Assembly (NCBI RefSeq): GCF_002019765.1
Contig: NZ_KV917380.1
Location: forward strand, 2,762,667 to 2,826,666
Reading direction: 5' to 3'
DNA from: Shouchella oshimensis
GTDB taxonomy: Bacteria; Bacillota; Bacilli; Bacillales; Bacillaceae_D
DNA: 64,000 bases
Shown here: piece after piece, positions 36,544-44,639 of the stretch
How the letters are laid out: the number at the start of each line of letters is the position of its first letter
Numbering within the stretch: position 1 is the stretch's first letter
Program-made: the position numbers and the translations under genes
Notes under the pieces: generated by a model
The model's input: only the letters and a program-made list of their open reading frames with translations
What the model was told of the DNA's origin: nothing
Databases searched by the model: none

Positions 36544-36570
36544 ACAAAAAAAAACCGGTTACCCGGTTTC
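36544..36570. terminator. Bidirectional terminator between the PBP gene and the 29-residue peptide gene
   Basis: Stem AAACCGG/CCGGTTT (36552-36569) with loop TTAC-like; the reverse strand has a nine-base T-run, so it is stronger for the small gene than for the PBP gene. Confidence 0.85.
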
Positions 36571-36577
36571 CTTCGTC

Positions 36578-36667
36578 TTATCGTTTATGAGGGTTTTCCT
36601 CATAACCTCCAGAAAAAATGGCGATTAGAAAAACGACGCAGACGCTCATCATTAAAAACGTTCTCAT
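36578..36667 (-). CDS. 29-residue small membrane protein
   Basis: ATG at 36665-36667 follows an ideal ribosome site AAGGAGG (8-base spacing). The product is one hydrophobic helix (TFLMMSVCVVFLIAIF) and a polar tail GGYEENPHKR. It has its own promoter (-10 TATAAT at 36708-36713) and a strong terminator right after the stop, which is good evidence for a real gene despite its length. The function is not known. It may be a regulatory or toxin-like membrane peptide, but nothing in the sequence shows which. Confidence 0.7.
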   Translation of the reverse strand: MRTFLMMSVCVVFLIAIFSGGYEENPHKR

Positions 36668-36707
36668 AAAATGATCCTCCTTGCAAGGGGCGTAAACGCT
36701 CTCTTTT

Positions 36708-36736
36708 ATTATAGCCAAGTTCATTCAGAATGAAAA
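36708..36736 (-). promoter_or_regulatory. Promoter of the 29-residue peptide gene
   Basis: Reverse strand: -35-like TTTTCA (36731-36736), 17-base spacer, perfect -10 TATAAT (36708-36713). A perfect 7-1-7 inverted repeat TTCATTC-A-GAATGAA (36720-36734) fills the spacer and reaches the -35 box, an operator-like position. Confidence 0.6.
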
Positions 36737-36789
36737 GCCATTCTCTTACAAAAAACACGAAATCATGCTAAAAAAGGAGTCGAACAATT

Positions 36790-37107
36790 ATGTATATCGT
36801 CATGAACGAACTACACGTAAGTCCAGAAAAAAAGAAAATGCTTCACCAACGATTTGGTAAAGCTTCTACGAACATGGCTAACGTAAAAGGTTGTTTAGAA
36901 TTTATGTTCTTATCAAACGAACAAGATGACAAGAAAGAAATTGTCTTTACGAAGTGGGCTTCAAAAGAAGACTATCAAAACTGGCTTTCAAGTGAATCGT
37001 TTGCAAAGGCTCATAGAAATAGTGCTTCATCAGAAGAGCAAAAGCCGACTGCCAATGCCAATGAACTTCATACGTATGAACTTATTCACCATTTCCAAGG
37101 TGAATAA
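36790..37107 (+). CDS. Antibiotic biosynthesis monooxygenase-fold protein (HmoA-like heme monooxygenase)
   Basis: A 105-residue dimeric alpha-beta-barrel protein. The N-terminus MYIVMNELHVSPEKKKML and the central VKGCLEFMFLSNEQDDKKEIVFTKWASKEDYQNWLSSESFAKAH match the IsdG/HmoA branch, where the Trp, Asn and His of such positions serve heme breakdown. A role in heme iron release is therefore likely but not certain, as other ABM-fold proteins have different roles. AAAAAAGGAGTCG precedes the ATG. A strong hairpin follows the stop. Confidence 0.8.
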   Translation: MYIVMNELHVSPEKKKMLHQRFGKASTNMANVKGCLEFMFLSNEQDDKKEIVFTKWASKEDYQNWLSSESFAKAHRNSASSEEQKPTANANELHTYELIHHFQGE

Positions 37108-37111
37108 GACA

Positions 37112-37148
37112 AAGCGCTTGTCTTTACGTTCATGAGACAAGCGCTTCT
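37112..37148 (+). terminator. Terminator of the HmoA-like gene
   Basis: Twelve-base perfect stem AAGCGCTTGTCT/AGACAAGCGCTT with an 11-base loop; the T-run after it is short. Confidence 0.75.
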
Positions 37149-37181
37149 ATTAGCTATGACTTCCAACTATAGGAGATTATC

Positions 37182-37736
37182 ATGAATCGATATTTAACCG
37201 GACATTTACCATTAATTAGTATCTTTTTCTTTAGCTTGTCGTTTGCACTCTATGGTCAACGCTTTGCATTAAGTTGGTTAGAACGAAATGGCATTCTAAC
37301 TGGAATGGCAGACATTCTTTCCATTAATGAAGTTCGTATTGGACTTATAATCGTTTTATTACTAGTGTTTTTCATGATTTTTGCTGCTTTAAAGTTAATA
37401 GCCGATACGGTTACATCTCTTGCACTACTCTTTTTTTCAAAACAGGAAGACGACGACCTTTGGAAAAAGACGCAAGGTGGTCAATGGATCTACTTTGCAG
37501 GAAGTATCGCTGCACTTGTCCTAAATCCCTTTGTGATCGTTTTACTACTGCTTTTTGTCGCGTCATCTTTCGCTTATATCTTATTCATTGTCTACCGTAT
37601 CGCAGAATCTTTAACCATCCCAGGGCTAATCGGCTTTATTTTTTTCCAGCTATTCTTTTGGTCAACCTTTTTATTTACCATTATTTTTGTTCTATTGCGT
37701 TTATACAATACGTTTATTGCTAGCTTACCGCTTTAA
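37182..37736 (+). CDS. YufK/DUF5366-like membrane protein
   Basis: A 184-residue protein with about four membrane helices (residues about 8-27, 50-78, 100-125, 135-178). The opening NRYLTGHLPLISIFFFSLSFALYG and the stretch VLLLVFFMIFAALKLIADTV resemble the YufK/DUF5366 family of Bacillaceae. There is no known function. TATAGGAGATTATC precedes the ATG. It converges with trmL with only nine bases between the stops and no clear terminator. Confidence 0.65.
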   Translation: MNRYLTGHLPLISIFFFSLSFALYGQRFALSWLERNGILTGMADILSINEVRIGLIIVLLLVFFMIFAALKLIADTVTSLALLFFSKQEDDDLWKKTQGGQWIYFAGSIAALVLNPFVIVLLLLFVASSFAYILFIVYRIAESLTIPGLIGFIFFQLFFWSTFLFTIIFVLLRLYNTFIASLPL

Positions 37737-37745
37737 TAGACACAT

Positions 37746-38219
37746 CTATTTTAATGCTGGAAACCCTTGCTGCCTAAGTGCTTCATAAATAACAATGGCT
37801 GCTGTATTAGACAAATTAAGAGACCGGATCACATCGGTTTGTGGAATGCGAAAGCATCGTTCTTGTCGCTTCTCCACAAGCTCTTGTGGCAACCCTGTTG
37901 TTTCTTTACCGAATACAAAAAAATACTCTTCTTCTTTATTCCTATAATCAAAATCACTATAATTTCGTGTTCCTATTGTTTCAATAAAGAAAAACTCTCC
38001 TTGGTCGTACTTTTGAAACAATTCATCAATTGAGTCATAATAGTAAATCGTTACGTTCGGCCAGTAGTCGCAACCTGCCCGCTTCAACATCTTATCGTCT
38101 GTTGAGAATCCAAGAGGACGAATTAAATGTAACGTCGTGTTTGTGCCTGCACATGTGCGAGCAATATTCCCTGTATTGGCTGGTATTTCTGGTTGATATA
38201 GTACGATATGCAATCCCAT
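37746..38219 (-). CDS. trmL: tRNA (cytidine(34)/uridine(34)-2'-O)-methyltransferase
   Basis: A 157-residue SPOUT methyltransferase that methylates the wobble ribose of tRNA-Leu species. The family landmarks are IVLYQPEIPANTGNIARTCAG at the N-terminus, RPLGFSTDDKMLKRAGCDYW, FVFGKETTGLP and IPQTDVIRSLNLSNTAAIVIYE, forming the trefoil knot and SAM pocket. Known as cspR/trmL in B. subtilis, where it lies near yhbB and queG, as here. GAGGTGCACGAAA precedes the ATG. Confidence 0.95.
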   Translation of the reverse strand: MGLHIVLYQPEIPANTGNIARTCAGTNTTLHLIRPLGFSTDDKMLKRAGCDYWPNVTIYYYDSIDELFQKYDQGEFFFIETIGTRNYSDFDYRNKEEEYFFVFGKETTGLPQELVEKRQERCFRIPQTDVIRSLNLSNTAAIVIYEALRQQGFPALK

Positions 38220-38231
38220 TTTCGTGCACCT

Positions 38232-38387
38232 CTATTTATTTTTGCTTTTCACATAAAAAAATGTAGAACAGACGACACATACCACAATCCCTAGCAATAA
38301 TACGCCATTTTCGTTAACGAAGACTGCTGCAAATGCCAGAACTAAGGCGACGCCCCACAAAGCTTGTGCATACTTTTTGTCATTCAT
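38232..38387 (-). CDS. 51-residue small membrane protein
   Basis: ATG at 38385-38387 lies after AAGGGTGAGAACGA. The product MNDKKYAQALWGVALVLAFA... has two hydrophobic helices (about 9-24 and 29-46) with the turn VNENGVLLLG between and a basic tail KSKNK, a well-formed helical hairpin. It is 12 bases before trmL on the same strand, probably cotranscribed. No family was recognised and no function can be given. Confidence 0.6.
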   Translation of the reverse strand: MNDKKYAQALWGVALVLAFAAVFVNENGVLLLGIVVCVVCSTFFYVKSKNK

Positions 38388-38460
38388 TCGTTCTCACCCT
38401 TACATGAATATCTGCGTCCCTTCTATATTACACATGAATTCCTACTATGACAAACTTAGA

Positions 38461-38486
38461 AAAAAGCAGAAAAAATGATTTCTGCT
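38461..38486 (-). terminator. Terminator of the YhbB-like amidase gene
   Basis: Stem AGCAGAAA/TTTCTGCT (38465-38486) with a six-base loop and a T-run on the reverse strand; the amidase stop overlaps its start. Confidence 0.75.
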
Positions 38487-39376
38487 TAAATGGAGATATG
38501 AAAAAATTTATATTGGATTCGATCTGTGTAGGCTGGAGAATTTTGATATGTCCAATACCGATAACGACTATTAACTGTTTGTGCATTGACTAAAGGTTCA
38601 TTATTCATGTCTTTTGCAACAACAATTGCACAATGATTCCAAGTTCCATTTCCGTTAAAATCATAGCAAATCACATCACCTGGTATCAGTTCACGTGCCG
38701 ACTTCTTTTCCTCCCCTCGTAAATGACTCGTTGCTCCACTTAAATACCATCTAAATGAATGGGCAACCGACCAGCTTAGACTCATCTTATGCTCATTCTC
38801 ATACCACCAGCCTCTTTGTTTATTTGCTTTACTCGTCATTTGGGCACCACCAGCATAAAGACATTGAGACACAAAATTTGTACAATTATCTTCAAATCGA
38901 ACAAAAGCCGGATTATAATCATTCCACCATTGCTCTGCATAACGGACAACGTTTCGCCGATTATACGTTGCACTATCTTCACGATAAATGTGGCCCATAC
39001 ACTTCTCTCCACGCTCCTGTAGTGACAAAGGATGCATCGTTACCATTTCATCTGCAACTAGCTTCGACCCTTCAAATTGTGCCCGTCTTCGCATCGTTCG
39101 CTCTTCCATAAACAGACTGTTTCCTTGTTTCAAGAGCCGATCTATAACCGCAATATAGTCAACCTGCGTTTGCTGTTCATATGCCATTACATTCAGTATA
39201 TCTCCACTTATTTTGGCGCTCACGACTTCTGCACCTCGTTCAATCATTTCCAGCGCATCTTTTTCAAATGCAGCTTTTTCTTTTTCATCTAAACAAACCG
39301 CACGATGCCCATTTAAAAAGGCCTCGTTTAATTGTTTGACATTGTCGTGCAAGATCTTCACTAATTTTTTTTTCAT
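38486..39376 (-). CDS. Amidase-domain protein (YhbB-like, Amidase_6)
   Basis: A 296-residue protein. The N-terminal half is helical and unassigned; the C-terminal half (about 135-290) is a CHAP/NlpC-like amidase domain with YNRRNVVRYAEQWWNDYNPAF, the nucleophile Cys in FEDNCTNFVSQCLYAGGA, and the catalytic His region GTWNHCAIVVAK. No signal peptide is seen, so activity would be cytoplasmic or released late, for example in the mother cell. It corresponds to B. subtilis yhbB by domain and neighbourhood. GAAAGGAATTAACTG precedes the ATG. Confidence 0.85.
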   Translation of the reverse strand: MKKKLVKILHDNVKQLNEAFLNGHRAVCLDEKEKAAFEKDALEMIERGAEVVSAKISGDILNVMAYEQQTQVDYIAVIDRLLKQGNSLFMEERTMRRRAQFEGSKLVADEMVTMHPLSLQERGEKCMGHIYREDSATYNRRNVVRYAEQWWNDYNPAFVRFEDNCTNFVSQCLYAGGAQMTSKANKQRGWWYENEHKMSLSWSVAHSFRWYLSGATSHLRGEEKKSARELIPGDVICYDFNGNGTWNHCAIVVAKDMNNEPLVNAQTVNSRYRYWTYQNSPAYTDRIQYKFFHISI

Positions 39377-39466
39377 AACAGTTAATTCCTTTCAAAAAGT
39401 GATTGAATAAAAATTTATAAGAATGTATAATTATGATTATCTTAGAGTGAAACGGAGCGAGCGACA

Positions 39467-39931
39467 TTGATACGCAAAGCTGTAATGACTGACTGCCAAG
39501 CCATTCACCAATTAATTCGATCGTCTTTTCAAATATATAAGCATGATCCGGTCACCGCATCTGCCCTTCATGAAACAAGACTTTCCATTGCTTTACGGCT
39601 ATCACAAGAAGAAGAAGCGTTCGTTTGCATGAAAGAGAATCGCATCGTCGGCTGTGTTTTTTTTCGACACAACGAAAAAACGTGCTCCTTTTTTCGATTG
39701 AGCGTTGATCCTTCCTATCAAGGGCAAGGCATTAGTAAGCTTTTACTTCAATGCGTAGAGAAAGAAGCATTGCATCGCCAATGTCTTGAAGTGACGTGTG
39801 AAACGAGAGAAGTGAATATTCCTTTTTACTGTAAACAAGGCTATGAAGAAGTATCCTTTAACAACCACTCTTCCTTATATGTATTTAAAAAAGCATTGAA
39901 CATGTCAAAAAAAACATGGCAGTGTGCATAA
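39467..39931 (+). CDS. GNAT family N-acetyltransferase
   Basis: A 154-residue single-domain acetyltransferase. The acetyl-CoA binding segment FFRLSVDPSYQGQGISKLLLQCVEKEA and the later FYCKQGYEEVSF are typical. The substrate is unknown. The start is TTG at 39467, nine bases after CGGAG. It is divergent from the amidase gene and its stop codon is inside the loop of a shared terminator with ogt. Confidence 0.85.
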   Translation: MIRKAVMTDCQAIHQLIRSSFQIYKHDPVTASALHETRLSIALRLSQEEEAFVCMKENRIVGCVFFRHNEKTCSFFRLSVDPSYQGQGISKLLLQCVEKEALHRQCLEVTCETREVNIPFYCKQGYEEVSFNNHSSLYVFKKALNMSKKTWQCA

Positions 39932-39946
39932 CTGCCATGTTTTTTC
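39911..39946. terminator. Bidirectional terminator between the GNAT gene and ogt
   Basis: Ten-base perfect stem ACATGGCAGT/ACTGCCATGT (39914-39940), A-run before, six T residues after. Confidence 0.92.
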
Positions 39947-40467
39947 TATGAGATCTTCATATTTGTTTCTAGTGCAAGTAAACGTTCTTTCGTCGGCAAT
40001 CCTCCGCCGTATCCTACCATTGCCCCATTAGAGCCGATAACACGATGACAAGGAATAACAATAGGAAGAGGGTTTTTATTATTCGCCCCACCGACAGCGC
40101 GTACAGCTTTTGGTGCTCCAATCATCTCCGCAATTTCTTTATAACTTTTTGTTTCACCATATCTAATTGTGCGCAAAGCCGACCACACTTTTTTTTGAAA
40201 AGGTGTCCCTATTAAATCAATTGGCACATGAAAATCATGACGCTCACCATTTAAATACTCCGTTAACTGCTCACAAACGAGTGATTCATCCTCTTCCAAC
40301 TCATACCACTCCGGCTTTATCCCAAATCTCGTCAACCGAGCTGTTAAATTGACTTTATTCATTGCTCCGAATGCTACATGGGCTAACCCTTTTTCACTCA
40401 TGACAACAGTCATTAGCCCGATAGGTGTAGTTAACTCTTTCACATAAAATTTTGTTAAAACGCGCAT
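39946..40467 (-). CDS. ogt: Methylated-DNA--protein-cysteine methyltransferase
   Basis: A 173-residue suicide repair protein that moves the alkyl group from O6-methylguanine to its own cysteine. The active-site segment NPLPIVIPCHRVIGSNG has the acceptor Cys, with the arginine-finger helix KAVRAVGGANNKNP and the C-terminal GYGGGLPTKERLLALE. The N-terminal ~80 residues are the shorter Ogt-type domain; there is no Ada regulatory part. It is 20 bases downstream of queG and likely in the same transcript. Confidence 0.94.
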   Translation of the reverse strand: MRVLTKFYVKELTTPIGLMTVVMSEKGLAHVAFGAMNKVNLTARLTRFGIKPEWYELEEDESLVCEQLTEYLNGERHDFHVPIDLIGTPFQKKVWSALRTIRYGETKSYKEIAEMIGAPKAVRAVGGANNKNPLPIVIPCHRVIGSNGAMVGYGGGLPTKERLLALETNMKIS

Positions 40468-40486
40468 GTCACTCCTGCCTTTCTAG

Positions 40487-41629
40487 TTATTTCTTTTCTC
40501 TTATAAATGAGAGACCTTTTTCAATTTCACTTAGCACGTTCTCATCTTGCTCATTCTTTTTCGCATCTTCCAATGCTTTTTCCTCTTTTTCACTGTTGCT
40601 AATTTTTCCGATTGCCCACGCAGATGTGCCACGAATCACTGGCCTTGGATCGTTTCGCAACAACTCACACAATGTAGGAAGAGCCGATTCTTCCTTATAA
40701 TGCGCAAGGGCAATAATGGCATTCCGCTGAATCGGTTTTTTTCCACGCCAGGAGCCCGCCATATGGCCGAATTCTGCTTTAAATGTCTTGTTGCTCATTG
40801 TTAACAACGGTAAAAGTAACGGCTTTACTTTCTCTGGGTCTGGTTTCATCTCTTCATGCTGATGATGATCCTTATGTTTATTATATGGGCAAACAAGCTG
40901 ACAGGTGTCCCATCCATATAAATGATTTCCAATTTTCGATCGGTACTCCTCCGGCATAAATCCTTTTGTTTGGGTTTGATAAGAAAGACAGGCTTGTGCG
41001 TTTAACACGCCAGGCTCAACAAGCGCACCCGTTGGACATGCATCAATGCATTTTTGACAAGACCCACATAAATCTTCAATTGGCTCATCAGGAGGAAACG
41101 GAAGTGTCGTTAAAATATTTCCTAAATACACGTAGCTACCAAGCTCAGGGGTAATAATAAACGTATTTTTTGCACTCCAGCCAATACCCGCTCGTTCTGC
41201 TACTGCTCGGTCTGATAGTGCACCCGTGTCAACCATTCGAACAGTTTCCACAGTGCCACATTCCTCAAAAAGAAATTCTTCAATCTTTTTCAATCGATCA
41301 TTTAACACATCGTGGTAATCAATTCCCCAAGATGAACGCGAAAAAAAGCCTCGTCTGCTCCCTTTCTCACTTTTAGGGGCATTAGGGAGTTTTGACGGAT
41401 AGGCAACCGCAATGGATATAATGGTGCGAACTTCTTTTAAAGTTAAAGATGGGTCGACCCTTTCGTCAATATTTGGGTGTTCAAATCCTGACGCATAGCC
41501 TTGTTCTTGCTGTTGTATTAATCGGTCTTTTAAAGACAAAAAAGGATCGGCGGTTGTGATCCTTAGCTTATCTACACCTATTGATTGACTGTACATTACT
41601 AATTTTTGCTTTAGTCGTTCATAATCCAT
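40487..41629 (-). CDS. queG: Epoxyqueuosine reductase
   Basis: A 380-residue cobalamin- and iron-sulfur-dependent enzyme that reduces epoxyqueuosine to queuosine in tRNA. Two 4Fe-4S motifs are visible (CGSCQKCIDACPTGALVEPG and GWDTCQLVCPYNK), with the catalytic-region VDTGALSDRAVAERAGIGW before them and HEAT-like repeats at the C-terminus (ALPTLCELLRNDPRPVIRGTSAWAIG). ATG at 41627-41629 follows AAGGAAGAG; the longer frame lacks a ribosome site. It corresponds to yhbA in B. subtilis, near yhbB and trmL. Confidence 0.95.
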   Translation of the reverse strand: MDYERLKQKLVMYSQSIGVDKLRITTADPFLSLKDRLIQQQEQGYASGFEHPNIDERVDPSLTLKEVRTIISIAVAYPSKLPNAPKSEKGSRRGFFSRSSWGIDYHDVLNDRLKKIEEFLFEECGTVETVRMVDTGALSDRAVAERAGIGWSAKNTFIITPELGSYVYLGNILTTLPFPPDEPIEDLCGSCQKCIDACPTGALVEPGVLNAQACLSYQTQTKGFMPEEYRSKIGNHLYGWDTCQLVCPYNKHKDHHQHEEMKPDPEKVKPLLLPLLTMSNKTFKAEFGHMAGSWRGKKPIQRNAIIALAHYKEESALPTLCELLRNDPRPVIRGTSAWAIGKISNSEKEEKALEDAKKNEQDENVLSEIEKGLSFIREKK

Positions 41630-41720
41630 TGTACTCTTCCTTTTTAAACGAAACAGTTGATTTCTTCTAGCATACAGAAACATAATAAGAATGTAAAATG
41701 CTTAAGGCGGAGGAACAATT

Positions 41721-42227
41721 ATGCAAATAGGAGTTATTCACTACACTAATATTCATATTAGTGATTCATCCACTATGTTAAAGGGAAGACTACAGTTTCA
41801 TCAAGAGCTATTGCATTTCGACTTACTTGACAGTGATACCTTAACGGAAGATGAAATAAGGACGCATCACGGTCGGATTTTACAATCCATCCAAAAAGAA
41901 GACTATTTGCTACCAATTCATTCGGGAATTGATTTAACGCATTTTTTCATGCTGGAATATCAATTGCCCATTACGTTACATGATACAGGCTCTCTTTACC
42001 TACCTCTTCAAAAAAAAGGGAACGCTCTCTATGATCAAACAAAAGAAATTGCTTCACCCTTCTGTATGGATCAAACGACAAGTACAAGCGAAGCGACAGT
42101 TCATGCTATTCAGTGCTTCTTCTTTTCTCATGCGTCAACTACTCATACCTACAGCGAGTTGTTAGAAGCAGCAGGTACAATGTTTACACATGTACATGGC
42201 GGAACGTTTAAGATTGAGTTACTGTAG
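41721..42227 (+). CDS. Uncharacterised protein, possibly B3/B4-domain-like
   Basis: A 168-residue soluble protein preceded by a good AAGGCGGAGGAACA site. The middle part GIDLTHFFMLEYQLPITLHDTGSLYLPL recalls the B3/B4 domain of phenylalanyl-tRNA synthetase beta (xxNLVxLxxLxYxLPI), but key flanking residues differ and the C-terminal part (ATVHAIQCFFFSHASTT ... LLEAAGTMF) only loosely fits that domain's end. If related, it could act in tRNA proofreading or binding. This is weak; treat as unknown. It stands alone, divergent from queG. Confidence 0.6.
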   Translation: MQIGVIHYTNIHISDSSTMLKGRLQFHQELLHFDLLDSDTLTEDEIRTHHGRILQSIQKEDYLLPIHSGIDLTHFFMLEYQLPITLHDTGSLYLPLQKKGNALYDQTKEIASPFCMDQTTSTSEATVHAIQCFFFSHASTTHTYSELLEAAGTMFTHVHGGTFKIELL

Positions 42228-42233
42228 ATCTCT

Positions 42234-42258
42234 GTTTAAAAATGGGGTGAACGGGTAT
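42234..42258 (+). promoter_or_regulatory. Sigma-B promoter of dps
   Basis: GTTTAA (42234-42239), 13-base spacer, GGGTAT (42253-42258), a perfect match to the sigma-B consensus. B. subtilis dps is a known sigma-B gene. Confidence 0.9.
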
Positions 42259-42295
42259 AGTATTTGTACACAACGTTTGCAAGGAGGAAGAAATC

Positions 42296-42757
42296 ATGGC
42301 ACATGAAAAAATTCAAGCAGTCTTAAATAAGCAAGTAGCGAACTGGAGTGTTCTTTATGTAAAACTCCACAATTATCATTGGTACGTAAAAGGACCTCAC
42401 TTTTTCACCCTACATGAGAAATTCGAAGAGCTTTATAATGAAGCAGGTGAAACCGTTGACGAACTAGCTGAGCGTTTATTAGCGATAAAAGGACAACCTG
42501 TTGCAACAATGGAAGAATATTTAAAACTAACGTCTATTGACGAGGCATCAAAGCAAATCAGCGCAGACGAAATGGTTGCTGACCTAGTAAGGGATTATGA
42601 GAAAATTGCGGACGAACTAAAAGCGGGTATCGACGTATGTGGCTCACTTGAAGACGATGCAACGGAAGATATGCTAATTGGGTTAAAGGAATCCATTGAG
42701 AAGCACGCATGGATGCTACGTGCCTATACAAAACAAACGTCAGATGTACGTTCATAA
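42296..42757 (+). CDS. dps: Dps family ferritin-like DNA protection protein
   Basis: A 153-residue four-helix bundle protein forming dodecamers that oxidise and store iron and shield DNA under stress. The ferroxidase residues sit in the N-terminal [40 protein letters not shown] segment (His, His, Asp and Glu of the intersubunit centre), and [11 protein letters not shown] closes the last helix. GGAGGAAGAAATC precedes the ATG. Control by sigma-B is shown by the promoter just upstream. Confidence 0.95.
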   Translation: MAHEKIQAVLNKQVANWSVLYVKLHNYHWYVKGPHFFTLHEKFEELYNEAGETVDELAERLLAIKGQPVATMEEYLKLTSIDEASKQISADEMVADLVRDYEKIADELKAGIDVCGSLEDDATEDMLIGLKESIEKHAWMLRAYTKQTSDVRS

Positions 42758-42787
42758 AAAAAGCTGCCTGTAGAAGGCAGCTTTTTA
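42756..42787. terminator. Bidirectional terminator between dps and the M42 peptidase gene
   Basis: Eight-base stem AGCTGCCT/AGGCAGCT with loop GTAGA-like, A-run before and T-run after; it overlaps both stop codons. Confidence 0.92.
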
Positions 42788-43831
42788 CTTATGCATATCT
42801 GATGTAACGTATGCATGCAACAAATGATACGTCGCTTCGAGAGAGCGTTCATGAGTACGCTCCATTGAATGTGAACCTTCGATCCCTGGTCCAATGAGTC
42901 CATGAACAATATCATGCCCTGAGCGTATTGCTGCAGATGCATCAGATCCATAGTAAGGGTAGATGTCTAGCTTATATGGAATCTGGTTGAGTTGACATAA
43001 CTGAACAAAGTGATTACGCAGTCCGTAATGATAGGGACCACTAGAATCCTTTACGCAAATGGATGCTGTATATTCGTCTGACTGCTGACCGTCTCCAATT
43101 GCCCCCATGTCAACAGCCACATATTCGACAACATTATCAGGAATGCCTGCATTTCCACCATATCCAATTTCTTCATTATTTGAAAAGAGAAAATGAGTAG
43201 TATAAGGAAGTGTTACCTGCCCCTCTTTCACTTCTTTTAGTAGCGTTAATAATAAACTTACACTTGCTTTGTCGTCTAAGTGTCTTGACTTAATAAACCC
43301 AGCAGACGTCCTTTCAAATCGTGGCGAAAAGCTAATCATATCACCAACATCCAATCCAAGTTGACGAAGGTCGTCCGCTGTATGTACCTGTTCATCCAAT
43401 CGAACTTCCATTGTTTGCTGATTTCGTTCTATTGTTCGGGCTTCTTTATAGACATGGACAGACGACTGATGCACGACGACCGTACCTGTCACAGTCTCCC
43501 CATCGCTTTTATGAATGGTGACGTACTCTCCTTCAATGGATTGATAAGCAAATCCACCAATCAAATCGATTTTTAAGCGACCATTGGATTTTAATTCTTT
43601 TACGATTGCTCCTAATGTATCTAAATGTGCGGTTAGCATCCGTTGCTTTTGATCGTTTTCTCCTGCTATCGTTGCGACAATGGCGCCTTTACGTAGCTTC
43701 GTATAAGTAATCTTGTTCATCTCCAAAAACTGTTGTACAAACGCCATTGCTTGCTCCGTATAACCAGAAGGGCTTGGAATATGCACAAGCTGTTCAAGCA
43801 ATTCAATCGCTTTTTCCTTTTTAAACTTCAT
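42785..43831 (-). CDS. M42 family metallopeptidase (glutamyl/deblocking aminopeptidase type)
   Basis: A 348-residue cobalt/zinc aminopeptidase of the tetrahedral (TET) M42 family acting on peptides in the cytoplasm. Visible residues: metal-site TAHLDTLGAIV (about 67-77), RHLDDKASVSLLL, catalytic Glu pair in FLFSNNEEIGYGGNAG, AVDMGAIGDGQQSDE, and metal His in EGSHSMERTHERSLEATYHLLH. The ribosome site is weak (AAGTGTAGCAAGAA). The gene seems to be alone, ending in the terminator shared with dps. Confidence 0.93.
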   Translation of the reverse strand: MKFKKEKAIELLEQLVHIPSPSGYTEQAMAFVQQFLEMNKITYTKLRKGAIVATIAGENDQKQRMLTAHLDTLGAIVKELKSNGRLKIDLIGGFAYQSIEGEYVTIHKSDGETVTGTVVVHQSSVHVYKEARTIERNQQTMEVRLDEQVHTADDLRQLGLDVGDMISFSPRFERTSAGFIKSRHLDDKASVSLLLTLLKEVKEGQVTLPYTTHFLFSNNEEIGYGGNAGIPDNVVEYVAVDMGAIGDGQQSDEYTASICVKDSSGPYHYGLRNHFVQLCQLNQIPYKLDIYPYYGSDASAAIRSGHDIVHGLIGPGIEGSHSMERTHERSLEATYHLLHAYVTSDMHK

Positions 43832-43901
43832 TTCTTGCTACACTTCACTTTCTCTATCAGATCTTTCTATTCTACCGGTATGAGCCTAAACATTCAAATG
43901 C

Positions 43902-44639
43902 TCAAAGCTCAATTTTCTTCTTTAGAAAATAAGTCGTGATAAAAAGAAGAACAAAAAGCAACCCAGCGTCCATTAGCATCTGTTCATTACTCGTTAGCTC
44001 TACAAAAAAGAAAATTCCACTCTCTGGTTCAGTATGGCTTTCGATTTTAAACATTATATACGGATAGACAACGACAAATAAAATTCCATAAACCAATAAT
44101 AGAACATACTTCATCCACGTTTTTATTCCTAAAAATAGATAAACAGGTAAAAGAATCATAAGAATGCCCAATACTGGTGCGATAAGAGTGATCCAAACTA
44201 ATTGGAGTGGGTAATTTAGTAAAAGACGACTTTCCTCAAAAACGGTTTGTAAAATGTGACTTTCTGCAGCGAAATAGATAAACAACAGCATAAAAAGCGT
44301 TACAAAAATACTTTGCATAAATAACCATATGAGGTTTGCCGTTATTTTAGCAAGCAGCTTTAGTAACATTGACCCTGGAGCAAGATACCAGTGATGTTGG
44401 ATACCTAAGCGCCACTCTCGCCAAACTGATTCAATAATAATGAAAAATGTCGCAAATACAAGGTAAAGAAATAACAATACGGTTACTGCCGTTATGCCCG
44501 TTACTTCAAACGGTTCAGCGACACGCATACGAATAATACTCGCAACGACGAGCATAATGGTAAATAGTATCGCAATAATGACATTAATAGGTACTAACAA
44601 GCGCGCATCTCTCTTTAGAAAAAAAACAAATTCCTTCAT
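43902..44639 (-). CDS. ABC transporter permease-like membrane protein
   Basis: A 245-residue protein with six hydrophobic helices (about 17-38, 51-72, 95-125, 150-175, 180-200, 220-240) and no enzyme motifs. Its ATG overlaps the stop of the ATPase gene as ATGA, so it is the permease of that ABC module. The third gene of a GntR-ATPase-permease set, as in the B. subtilis ytr cluster. Substrate unknown; such modules often respond to cell-wall antibiotics. Confidence 0.75.
   Translation of the reverse strand: MKEFVFFLKRDARLLVPINVIIAILFTIMLVVASIIRMRVAEPFEVTGITAVTVLLFLYLVFATFFIIIESVWREWRLGIQHHWYLAPGSMLLKLLAKITANLIWLFMQSIFVTLFMLLFIYFAAESHILQTVFEESRLLLNYPLQLVWITLIAPVLGILMILLPVYLFLGIKTWMKYVLLLVYGILFVVVYPYIMFKIESHTEPESGIFFFVELTSNEQMLMDAGLLFVLLFITTYFLKKKIEL

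Noticed and set aside
41721-42227. Firm assignment of the 168-residue protein as a B3/B4-domain tRNA editing factor
   Set aside because: Only one short block resembles the domain; kept as uncharacterised.
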